A DNA stretch of 31,006 bases from assembly GCA_003427395.1 (NCBI GenBank), contig BFEA01000021.1, forward strand, positions 527,714 to 558,719, given 5' to 3'. The position numbers were made by a program, and so were the translations under genes. Below, piece by piece: positions 1-9,034 of the stretch. The stretch comes from Chara braunii. Its lineage: Eukaryota > Streptophyta > Charophyceae > Charales > Characeae. Numbering within the stretch: the first letter of the stretch is position 1; each line of letters begins with the position of its first letter. The notes below the pieces were generated by a model that ran no database searches, was not told where the DNA came from, and saw nothing but the letters and a program-made list of their open reading frames with translations.

Positions 1-242
1 ATATTCATAATAATACAAAACGACCGGCATCCGCACCGGTTTCACAACCGTGATCAAAGAGAGGGAATCACGCGCACCTTAAACTTGCGCACCCACGCAC
101 TCTCCATTGTAGTCAACCACCTAGTCAACATAATCACATACACAGCCGCGCCTAGCGCGATATACTTAAACTTTAGACCAACTACTTTCTGCCACTTGCA
201 AAAATCAGGGTGGATACCCTTGTAAGGGTATTCGCGCCGACA
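1..242 (+). repeat. Dispersed repeat, copy 1 (right part of the 1268-bp unit)
   Basis: This stretch matches 12023-12264 over its full 242 bases with scattered substitutions, and its first 74 bases match 10755-10828 up to the N gap. All three copies begin with the same AT-rich run and share a GATCAAAGAGAGGGAATCAC block. Copies 1 and 3 end together after GTATTCGCGCCGACA and then diverge, so 242/12264 is a real repeat boundary. The window starts inside the repeat, so its left part is missing. No coding function is visible. Confidence 0.9.
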
Positions 243-1005
243 GCTTACCGGACAATATTAAGCGACGTCCCCGTCGCTTTGCCAAATTTGAAAGCTATAA
301 GCCCATCCGCACTCCAAATGCTGACGAAAAAGGGACCAGTCCAATTAATCGAGAAATTGGGGCAAAAGCCTTCACCGATATGTACTTACCCACTAGTACA
401 CCACCAACATATCGCTGGGTCTTTAGTTATCCCTTCTCTTCTTAGGATGAACCTCCCCATGACCTTTTTTAAAACACCTTCATTTTGAAGACGAGTCTTC
501 CAATAAAACCATATCAGCCCTTTTTTCCAAAAATCTGAGGGGGTCTTAATCCATGAAGTTTTTCCAGTCTTGGAAGTCATTGCCGCAGACTAGACTGTTT
601 GCAGCCTCCAATAAGGTTAGTGACGGGTTCCTGAGGCCGGCGGGGGTCTCCTTGCCGCAGGGCACCTTTACTCGCCCTTTTTGTGACTAAGCAAACAGGA
701 TTACTGATTCTGGCGGTTCGTCCCTTACCCTCTACCGCGCACAACACCCACTTGTGATTTACAACCAGAGGCCAAGACATGATGGGCTTCTGATTTTGGC
801 GGGTTTCCCGGCCGCAGAAGATGGCCCTCACCGGCAGCTAAGAGCCAACAAGTGGGATTTTTCGATTCTGGCCGAAGATAAATTTCTTCCAAAATCTTCC
901 AGGCAAACATGGTCCTTTTCGTCAAACTTTATCACTCATTAGACAATTTACCATACCATAAACCAGCCTACTCACCTTTGAAGGAGATTATTCCAACAAC
1001 CAAAA
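243..1005. other. No gene seen; unique-looking AT-rich DNA
   Basis: I see no convincing coding region here; open frames are short and overlap each other on both strands. Between about 505 and 545 a CCCTTTTTT...GAGGGGG inverted pair resembles the hairpins at 1010-1134. A loosely repeated phrase of the form GATTCTGGC / GATTTTGGC / GATTCTGGCC occurs near 700-880. Confidence 0.5.
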
Positions 1006-1009
1006 TCAT

Positions 1010-1134
1010 CCCCTTTTTCCAAAAATCCAAGGGGATCTCAACATTGGGCTAAACACCCCCTCTCTCAAAATCACGAGGGGTCTCGTCACAACACAAAACA
1101 TCACAAAACATCCCCTTTTCCAAAATCCAAGGGG
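1010..1134. repeat. Three short hairpin repeats with CCCCTY / RAGGGG arms
   Basis: Three units have the same plan: an arm, a loop containing CAAAAATC or CAAAATC, and the complementary arm, followed by a TCTC tail. The arms are CCCCTT 1010-1015 with AAGGGG 1029-1034, CCCCTC 1057-1062 with GAGGGG 1075-1080, and CCCCTT 1112-1117 with AAGGGG 1129-1134. In the middle unit the innermost base changed on both sides, so pairing is kept. Confidence 0.8.
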
Positions 1135-2018
1135 TCTCTTCATAGAACAAAACATCATTGAGAGACCATCTTATGGGTCCTCATCACAACTTAAGCAATC
1201 AACAATCGGCACGGTGAAGCATTCGAGTCTCAAGGACTCATAAATCTTTTAGAAATCCTCACAACTTTTCACAAACGGACTGCACTTCCTTCCCTTATAC
1301 TTTGCCCTATCAGGTGCCTGTAGGCAGGTCGCACGCGTATACCAGGGAGTAGGCAGCTTTACATATCACACATGCACTCATCCTTCACACAAAGCCAACA
1401 TTCATCAGCATAAACCCACACAAGTGAGGTTGATAGTGATCGTCACAAATACCAAACCTCATAGGGTCTCAACTCAATATGTATACCAGGATACAATGTC
1501 TCTCTCAAAAATAACATAGGTACCCATCCCTTACACCCCACTCTGCTGAGTAACCCATGTCTCGAACAGACGAACACCTCAGAATATTCCCAAACATACG
1601 AAAAGCCCAGATCACACAAATCTATCCCAGTTGTATACACCAACATATCACACATCTGGACACAGCCATTTGAATCACACCAAAGGGAAGAAACAATTGA
1701 TTCGTCCAGTACTACAATGTGCATATATACAGACGGACAAGCTAGTCGTGACTATACCTAAGTATGCACGTATCTAGCTCAGTCCCTATGCACAAGAAAC
1801 CTCATTCCTACTGACGTATAGGCAAACCAGTCCCTACTTACTTATTTCCTCCTAGCTTCACCTATACGGTTGAGCTTTACTCCTCCCTACAGTCCCAGTT
1901 ACCTTACCGGACCATTATTGCGAGAGTTCCCCTCCAATCTGTTTTCCCTCTCTCGCAATCAACTCCCATTGTCTAAGTCGTCTGGACTCAATGCCTTTAC
2001 CTTTCAGCTGAGCCTAGA
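1135..2018. other. No gene seen downstream of the minus-strand gag
   Basis: On the minus strand this is where a protease-reverse transcriptase region would follow the Gag at 2019. I find no protease, reverse transcriptase or integrase motif here, so the element at 2-5 kb lacks pol. I could not recognise a 3' LTR by similarity to the sequence right of 5213. Confidence 0.5.
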
Positions 2019-3140
2019 CTATATCGGGCTGGTCGCGTCTCTTCCCTTATCATTCCTTTCCTTTTCTTCCCTGCGGGCTCGTCTCGCTTCCTTACACCTG
2101 CGAGGCGTATGACCCGTCTTTCTACAGTAATTACACACAATTCTCGACCACTGCTCTCGCCGCCTCCTACCCTTCCAACTTGCCCAACTAGACGCCGGTA
2201 CCATCTTCTTATCCCCACTTTCTCCCCTAGGATCGGGTGCAGCGGGAGGTTGGGCTACCCCAGCTTCTTCCTGGCTTTCTCGCTTTTCTTGTCCTTCCCT
2301 GCTTGGAATGTCAGTCGTCCTCTCGCAGGTAGGGATCACAACTTTCTTTGCCTTATTCTGCACCTCTTCTTTCTTGGCAAGCGACTCACGTTTCCTCCCT
2401 TCACCCCACCTATGATTCCACTCGCTCGCCTTACCATCCTTCCGAGGCTCATCTTCCACGCCTTCAGAGGTGTCAGCCGCCAATTCACCTGTTCTCTTGC
2501 CTGCCTCATCCCTTTCACAGTCTCTTAATGGCTTCCTCCTTCTGGCTTCGCGTAGGATGTGGCAAAGGTACTGATCAAAGTTTTTTCCCACAAAATTCTC
2601 TCGTATCTTGTCCCATATAAGTCCTCCCGTCCCTCGGATCAGGTCTCGCTGCTCTTCACCCGTAAAATGCATGAGGAAGAAAAAACACTTATCATGCTCA
2701 GACAGTCCCCAAACCCTGTGGGAAGCGCGCTCATACTCCACCAAAAAATGCCTTGGTGACTTGTAGTCATATCGATCCATCTTCTCGAGTTCCTCTCTGG
2801 TCAACTGTTCCTCTCCCAATCGGTACTTATTCCTCATGCCATCATAAAACTTCTTCCATGATAACCCTGCTTTCTTGATCACTTCACCAACATCCTCCTG
2901 TAGGTCCACATGGATATACCTTATGACCTCCTTCAACATCTGCTCCTCATTCCACTCACACTGGACCGCTATCTGCTCAAACTTGCTAAGGAAGCTAGAG
3001 ACACGGTTACCGTCGAAGAAACCGATCTCAACCTTGGGCATGTTGTCCCGCTCCCAGTCCCGCATGCTGAGCAAGTCAACAAACTTCTCGGCCCCAATCC
3101 TTTCTTGAGGGTCCTCCATCTCGGGTTCCTTCGACCCCAT
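2019..3140 (-). CDS. gag: Gag-like protein of an LTR retrotransposon, with zinc knuckle
   Basis: A 373-residue open frame starts at the ATG at 3140; the frame stays open a few codons further upstream only through non-ATG codons. The N-terminal half follows the retrotransposon Gag plan: FDG near residue 42, a helical region with conserved W and Y positions, and FLVEYERA followed by WGLSEHDKC. The middle is rich in K, R and E. A CX2CX4HX4C zinc knuckle (CNYCRKTGHTPRRC) sits at residues 336-349. Gag proteins of this kind bind and package the element RNA in cytoplasmic particles. The frame has no internal stop, unlike the Gag-Pol at 16-22 kb, and no pol follows. A pyrimidine run ending TTTGTTCAACAG lies directly upstream of GTGATGG and would make a good 3' splice site, so this may be a downstream exon. 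It could be a non-autonomous element or a captured gag. Confidence 0.8.
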   Translation of the reverse strand: MGSKEPEMEDPQERIGAEKFVDLLSMRDWERDNMPKVEIGFFDGNRVSSFLSKFEQIAVQCEWNEEQMLKEVIRYIHVDLQEDVGEVIKKAGLSWKKFYDGMRNKYRLGEEQLTREELEKMDRYDYKSPRHFLVEYERASHRVWGLSEHDKCFFFLMHFTGEEQRDLIRGTGGLIWDKIRENFVGKNFDQYLCHILREARRRKPLRDCERDEAGKRTGELAADTSEGVEDEPRKDGKASEWNHRWGEGRKRESLAKKEEVQNKAKKVVIPTCERTTDIPSREGQEKRESQEEAGVAQPPAAPDPRGESGDKKMVPASSWASWKGRRRREQWSRIVCNYCRKTGHTPRRCKEARRARREEKERNDKGRDATSPI

Positions 3141-3394
3141 CACCTGTTGAACAAACAACGATTGGTTAACGTCGAGACTCGAGATGAGTCACGTATCAAA
3201 ATACAGAACCTATCATACTAAACTTACCCCTACACTTGCCTTTGCAATACCATAGGTCGCGCATATCTCATACTGGCACGGTTCCTCAAGGCTAGTCATA
3301 GGCAGACAGTAGTGGTGACTACGGCAGTAGATAGCGAGAGGCCTATCGTCAAGTCTGAAGGAGAGCACTTTAGTAAGACGGTAAAAGGTTCCTT

Positions 3395-3727
3395 TTATTG
3401 GTCCACTGCAGCCCGTAGCCCATCCCAGTCTTCAATTTCCTCATTTGGATCATGTGAAATGGCATATACATCCAGTATACTGGCCATGTTCCTGAGCCAC
3501 CGACCAGAAGGCAAGAATTTCGGGTCTAAGTACAGACCATATATCAATTCACATGTATAACGCCCATACTCCCAATCTCGCACCCTCAGAGCGGCTTCGG
3601 TTGCCGCTTCTACCCTTGCTGGCCCACCAAAGCTCTTCTCTATGAGGAAGTTAGGCAGGGCGACTCGCAGCGGAGCAGATGGAAGTGCGAACTCTCCAGC
3701 GCACTTAACCTCCACACGGGTTAGTAC
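3395..3727 (-). pseudogene. Module B-like coding fragment upstream of gag
   Basis: This reading frame continues in phase from the module ending at 3728 after a single TGA and has no ATG of its own. It ends at a TAA that overlaps an AATAAA. The stretch containing AATEAALRVRDWEYGRYTCE and the DP about 12 residues later lines up by eye with the C-terminal half of the module at 25047-25496 (alanine and glutamate, then LR, E, R, I, DP, L and a final A-x-x-L). Its N-terminal part, with EF, a PS-P and a VALPNF-like turn, also resembles the end of module A. I do not recognise the family. Function unknown; it sits between primer site and gag, where LTR elements can carry an extra open frame. Confidence 0.45.
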
Positions 3728-4105
3728 TCACTTTTCCCCGTCACGGAACACTTCCCTCGCCCATTTAGTTGTGGCTGCCTCGGCTACCCTCAGAGGCCTA
3801 GCGAGCAGGCTTTCGTGCCCAAGCGTCAACTCTATCCCATGCTCGACCCAAAACGTGGTTGAGGCATACAGGGTCACCCTTATAATTGCGCATTCCTGCT
3901 GGTCATCGAACCCAGACTCGATCCAGACAAAGATGTCTGTGTTCATCAGTATGCCCCACCATGACGAGAAGTACTCTCCTGCTCTGACCCGCCTGGGTAA
4001 AGACACCTCGAGCCCTCCCTCTTTCTCAACTGGCCCGAGCATACGCGGGTCTTCCCGTGCATAAGGCATCCTGAGTTGCCTTTGCTTTGTCTGGGTTCTG
4101 CCCAT
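3728..4105 (-). pseudogene. Module A-like coding fragment upstream of gag
   Basis: A frame of 125 codons runs from the ATG at 4105 to a TGA at 3728-3730, where the sequence AAAAGTGAGTAC also forms a strong 5' splice site. The central part (a short beta-like stretch ending FVWIESGFDD, then IIRVTLYA, a W, and HESLLAR) matches the order of features in module A at 22-24 kb (LVxRFLDTDDYD, IRPY, W, ER-LR). The similarity is weak and was judged by eye. The next frame after the stop stays open. Either the TGA has broken one A-B protein, or the reading ends here because an intron begins. Confidence 0.45.
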
Positions 4106-5192
4106 CACAGACAAATGTCCAGCATGCGCCCTCCGTTATTTAAGCTGACAATCCCTACCTCTCTTGAAAGAGCGATCCAAACGCATGAACTTAAGGGTCA
4201 ACCGCGAGCCAAAAGCTGGATTGAAGACATTCATATAATTTTTTACAGACTGATAAGTTCCCAAATACAATCCCAGTAAAATAACCTACCGAAGTATCTC
4301 GAAAAGGATATCTACTTAAACATATAACTTCACACAGTTGAACATAAACTGGCTTACAAGGTCTGACACCCATAGGTGAGTCCAATACATAACTCAAGGT
4401 AACAACCTCAACACAAAAAGCCTCAAGCCTTTAGCTTTCTAAGTGGATGGTCAAAACCTGGAAGGGTTCAGGCGAAGGTCTAACATCTATTACTACCCAT
4501 TCCCCCATTAAAGGTGAGTAAAATAGTCTAGGGTGTTAGCCCTTCCATTGCTATTCCAACTCCTTTTAGAATTAGGTGCCCTTTTACGTAAAGAAGGTAT
4601 TACTTAGACTCGCTACATCCCGTAACAAAGCAATCGTTTAGAATCCAGACTCAAACATCTACGTCCATGCACATAATATCCTTCAACTGGCCTTAGCCTA
4701 CTTCTCCTCAAAGCGCACAGACGATTTCTAACATGGCACCTAGGAGAGGGTTTATACCTTCAACTCTTGGCAGAGGAACATTATCTCACTCATCCTTAGC
4801 TCCATTCCGAGGTAACCGTATTACGGTGCTTTTCCAATTACTCAGCCGACTCTTACGGCGGTCAAAAAAAGGTACACCATAGGGCTAATTCTCACAATAG
4901 CCATGCTTAACCTTAGCCACGCCAAGCATGCAAAGCACCGCCCAGGCCTGCCAACTATTGGATCAGAAAGGTTACCAATCTCAAATACCATCATGCTGGT
5001 TAAGGCCGGTGAACGCAGAATCAAAACACTTTATCACCCTCGAGTCACTCATATCACAGTAATCCAAATCCGGTGACATCAATCAAAGTCACATCGCATA
5101 ACAATAAAACTCAAAGACTTTATACATTGGCTATTTCTCACATTCCCATACCCGGATGTCGTTCCACCAGGGACAACGGTAGGCAACCGTTA
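4106..5192. other. Leader region between primer site and the A-like module
   Basis: Minus-strand order places this about 1.1 kb between the primer site at 5193 and the module ATG at 4105, so it would be the untranslated leader of the element. I see no long open frame and no recognised domain. A small AGGG...CCCT hairpin occurs near 4510. Confidence 0.4.
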
Positions 5193-5210
5193 TCCCCGGC
5201 AACGGCGCCG
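5193..5210 (-). promoter_or_regulatory. Primer binding site, tRNA-Asp type
   Basis: Read on the minus strand the site is CGGCGCCGTTGCCGGGGA. It matches 17 of 18 positions of TGGCGCCGTTGCCGGGGA, the sequence complementary to the 3' end of plant tRNA-Asp that primes minus-strand synthesis in many plant Ty3/Gypsy elements. Two bases beyond it the strand reads CGACA, a typical LTR end. It lies upstream of the modules and Gag, in the right place and orientation. Confidence 0.8.
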
Positions 5211-5212
5211 CC

Positions 5213-6590
5213 TGTCGGGCGCATCGGTCCGGCACCGCACGGGGCAGCGCGGGACCCTCCCGGCCACGTCACGCAGGAGTTGGTCTAAATCCTCGTCGCG
5301 AATATATATGGAGCTTTCGCAAGCCGCTCCGACCGAGTGCGCCAGCCATACCTCTCGCGAGCCCCGACGACAGGATAGGGCCTACGCGAGGTACGACTTA
5401 CCTCCACCTTGCGGAAGTTGTCACCTCCCTTCAGGGGGTGTATCCCCACCGAGCTACCAGTCCACAATACGATAGCTAATCAGTTCCAGTCGCAGAGGTG
5501 GACCAGCCGAGGGCGTTTCTCGTTCACTGAAGCATAGGGGGTACGCGCAGTAATACGCCTCTATCGGACCCGCACATGAACCGACATCTTGGGGGGCTGA
5601 GGTCCCAAGCGCGGTTCGACGTCGGTCGACTAGGACGCATCCCACACACCACGCGTACACCACTTTACGAACACAAAAATAAAACACACACACACACACA
5701 TACGAAACGACACAACAGAAACAACGCGACAACGCTCCTAGCCCCTCGGTAGCCAACCTATAACTTTCCAATGCGGAAATTGAATAAGCATCGCGCGCGA
5801 GACTTAGTATAAAACCGAGCGGACGCAGGCCTAACTCATATCGACTCGCAATGCAATCGTACGCAAGCAGTTGCAATGATGGCGTACTATGTAGTACCCA
5901 TACTCACGCGGTCCTCGTTAATCTCGAGGGTCGCATTCGACACTCAAGTGTCGGCTGACACGCGCCTTGAGGGTTAATCTCTCGACGTTGGACAACCGCC
6001 AAGCGCGGTTGAAGACCACACACCCTTTTTTTGCACCTTATGCAGAGCGGGTGGTACACAGGTCCACACCTGTTGTGGTAACCGTCTCTTACTGCCCTGG
6101 AGGTGAGTCCCGCTCCGGGCGTGGGCGAAAGTCAAGGGGTTTGACTTTGACGGCTGAACTACAACGTCCAACCATAAAAATCTCTAAAAAGCAAAGGATA
6201 AAAGGGGACCTCCCTTTTCCCTCAAAGACATAATCTGGTTAACCCCTACTCACAATTACTGTAGGTCTCTCAAATACTAAGGGTATTTGTAAATATATGA
6301 GGGTTGATTATATAGGACGATCACTTCTCACAGTCACTGTGGGGCTTTCCTCAGCCATATATGTACGTAATCGCAAGCAATCACATCAGAGTCCGAACCA
6401 TAAACACACATGCAATCACATCAAAGATTCATCCAAGAAGTCCACGCACTACACGGGGTCAACTTCAACCATTCTCTGCACTCACACCCCTTGCCTTAGC
6501 CATACAAGCCTCACTCGTGCGACTCTTAAATAAATACTCAGTACTTTCGTTCGATGGCCATTCAATAAAGTCCGGGTAAAAACATAACAA
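5213..6590 (-). other. Candidate 5' LTR side of the gag-only element; far end not found
   Basis: The primer site places the inner LTR end (TGTCGGG in plus orientation) at 5213. The minus strand near 5303-5312 reads CATATATAT and could hold a TATA box. I cannot find the other LTR boundary or a second copy in the window, so the LTR length is unknown. A CA repeat occupies 5684-5700. Short inverted repeats near 6058 (ACAGGT/ACCTGT) and 6130 (AAGTCA/TGACTT) are present. No gene seen. Confidence 0.4.
5684..5700. repeat. CA dinucleotide microsatellite
   Basis: Alternating A and C for 17 bases after an A-rich lead. Confidence 0.9.
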
Positions 6591-6605
6591 AACAGTTCAA
6601 ATCAC

Positions 6606-6780
6606 AAGGCTAAAGCCTTTAGATAGAGTGGCAGGAGTGAATTGGAGTTGAATCGTAAGCCGACGAATCTGCAACCGACCTGTTATCAGTGATAACAGAA
6701 GATGATCCTCAAGGGATCAAGTTGAATCTACTCCAAGTCCTGAATCAGATCCATCAAAATGGCCTGTAACCCAAGACAGG
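6606..6780. repeat. Cluster of small perfect hairpins
   Basis: Four hairpins of unrelated sequence lie within 175 bases: AAGGCT 6606-6611 with AGCCTT 6614-6619; CTGTTATCA 6680-6688 with TGATAACAG 6690-6698 (nine pairs, one-base loop); GATCC 6704-6708 with GGATC 6714-6718; CCTGT 6763-6767 with ACAGG 6776-6780. No open frame crosses them convincingly. Confidence 0.7.
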
Positions 6781-6986
6781 TCAAAGCCCCAAACTAAACC
6801 TATAAGTCCATGGAGAATAATCTGCATATCACGATCTTACCTAAATCATCCTAGTTAACTATATCTAAGCCTACCTCTAAGCAAGTGTCCAAAGAAAAGT
6901 AGACTCATGACAAAATTTCCCCTGTTTAGAGTGGACTACTAGAATCGCCATCTGTCAAAATATAATCTATCTCCTTTAAACTTGGA

Positions 6987-7600
6987 AAATTTCGGCAGCG
7001 CCTCTCGTAGGAAAAATGTCTTTCCAGAAATTATATAAGTCTAAATATGAAAGCAGAAATAATCTCCAACTCTGAAAAGTCAAATTCTGTCAAACTCCCT
7101 TATTTAGTAGAAATTTGGACAGCACTCCCTTTAAAAAGCGAGACTTCCCAGATTTATACTAAGTCAGATATGAACTCAAAAGATAATTTGAGTTCAACTT
7201 AGACAAGATTTAACTAACTCCTTAGTTTTGCAGAAATTTCGGCAGCACTCCCTTTAGAAAAGTGTTATTCCAAAATTTATACAAGGCAAAGTTCAGAATT
7301 TGAAGGTAACTTTGACTTCTCAAAGCCCAATTTTGTCTAACTCCCTGAATTAGCAAAAATTTGGACAGCACTACCTTTAGAAAATGATACTTTCCAGATT
7401 TGTACTAAGCCATATATGAACTTTAGACAAGTTGAACTTTGAAAGGTCAAGAATTGACTAACTCCATGGATTTGTAGAAATTTCGGCAGCGCTTCCCGTA
7501 GAGAAAGTAGCTTGCCAAGATTTATACAAAGCCAAGTATAAGAAAATATATCAGAAAATGCAAAAATTGACCTAAGTAAAAAAATGTTACTGCAGAAAAT
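6987..7600. repeat. Degenerate tandem repeat, period about 121-124 bp, five units
   Basis: The phrase AAATTTSGGCAGC or AAATTTGGACAGC recurs at 6987, 7111, 7234, 7357 and 7478. Each is followed by CYCCCTTTAGAAAA, a CTTTCCAGATTTATAC-like stretch and a TATGAACT-like stretch. Units are diverged but keep the same order. Short open frames here are by-products of the repeat. Confidence 0.85.
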
Positions 7601-7821
7601 GCAGGAATTGACACTAACTCCTATCGTTCTAGCACGTGGCGAGCAACTAAAGCAACTACCTATCAAACTGAAACTCAGACTACGTAGTAGCCTCACTCAG
7701 TCACATGCAGGTCAAACCACAAAGGTAAGTACTCTCACCATCCCAAAGTCAATTTAGCAAACAATAGTTCATAGTCTTTTAATGATTTAACCCTTTATAC
7801 CCTGTTTACATAAGGCGTAAG

Positions 7822-8700
7822 GTCAGGTCACCCAAACTTATAGAATGAACCTAACTTGCCGAAGAGTATACACAAACAAAGGGCACAACAACTTTTCTCT
7901 TCTTTGGGCACATGACTAAATCGTTCTTGTCGCCTTGAACTGTTTAAAGTATCCAAGTTATATACATTTTTCTTCACCTTTGTCTTCTAAGGCTGCATAT
8001 GACTGAACTAACTTAAGTTCAGTCTGCCCAGTTTACCACCAATTTTATTCTTAGTTATACTCTGTTCAAGTTGTGATACGGCTATAGTCAGACCACCTAA
8101 ACTTATAGAACAGTCTGATTAGCTCGTTCTTAGATAAAATAATAGTAAAGTATAACCAAATTATAACCATTGGGTTCCAGCATGTGCGAGGCCTTGAGCC
8201 AGACCCCCTGAACTTACAGAAGGATCCAACTCTCTACCAATTTCATTCCTCTCTAGGCCATCATGTGTGTGACATTGAGTCAAACCCCTTGAACTTACAC
8301 AAGAGTCTGCCTCTTTGCCAGATTTCTTTTCTTGAAATAAAGGCAGGAAGAGACTGAGCCACCTGAACTTACAGACCAACTCGGCCCCTTCGTTCAGAAA
8401 CAAAGAAATTTAAGAAAACCCAAGAAACAAGGCAGCTCAGGGTACCTAAACTTATAGAGCGCCCTGAGCTCCTGAAAATCGAGCACAGTCAAACCCTCGC
8501 AAGTCAGAGCAGTCAGGCCACCTAAGCTAATAGAACAGCCTGACCCTCCACGCAATCCACAACACTAGGTCTCCCCAAACTTATGGGGACATCCNNGCCT
8601 CNAGAGTAGTCAGACCCCCTAAGCTTATAGAAGGGTTTGGTGCTCCAATCAAAACCAAAATAAAACAAAGCACTGGGGTTTCTCCAAACTAATGGGGACC
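7822..8700. repeat. Array of eleven hairpins with AACTTA-type loops and differing stems
   Basis: The six-base loop AACTTA (variants AGCTAA, AGCTTA, AACTAA) starts at 7835, 8010, 8100, 8211, 8292, 8366, 8449, 8525, 8578, 8622 and 8687. Most loops have an inner stem CTA/TAG (8100, 8449, 8525, 8622) or the doubly changed CTG/CAG (8211, 8366). Outer arms differ but stay complementary: ACTGAACT/AGTTCAGT 8002-8023, TCAGAC/GTCTGA 8088-8118, AGCTCAGGG/CCCTGAGCT 8434-8470, GTCAGGC/GCCTGAC 8512-8544, CCCCA/TGGGG 8573-8588, CAGACCC/GGGTTTG 8611-8639 with one wobble pair. Units are 40-175 bases apart. The loops at 7835 and 8292 have weaker stems. A few N bases fall in 8595-8715. No protein is supported here. 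Confidence 0.85.
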
Positions 8701-8825
8701 TCCCAGCCTTANTNNCCCAGTCAACCATCATGCAAAACATNTTCCCATCCTGCCCTTTNCCCAGATGCGGTTCCTTTCAGCAATCTGAANTCGCCCCACA
8801 TAGAAACCTCTAAATCAATCNTTCC

Positions 8826-9034
8826 CTCGCTCGTTTTCATCAAGAAACGAGCGAGATCTTCATCCCCCCCATATGGCCATATCCACCATCGAGGAGGTCC
8901 TGCGCACGATGTTTCCTTCTACCTCCCATTCTGCTTACTTCTNCNTCCANTCCGAGCCCNCCATTNGATGCGCCCGGGGTCANAATCCCAAGATCGGTCC
9001 TTCCCTCGCCCNATTCCACGAAGGAANGGGCGAG
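8826..9034. repeat. Pair of long hairpins with the same frame and different stems
   Basis: CTCGCTCGTTT 8826-8836 pairs with AAACGAGCGAG 8845-8855. About 180 bases on, CTCGCCC 9005-9011 plus ATTCC 9013-9017 pairs with GGAA 9023-9026 plus GGGCGAG 9028-9034, the N at 9012 facing the N at 9027. Both are preceded by TTCC and have loops of the form ATCAAG or ACGAA. The bases that differ between them differ on both sides. Confidence 0.75.
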
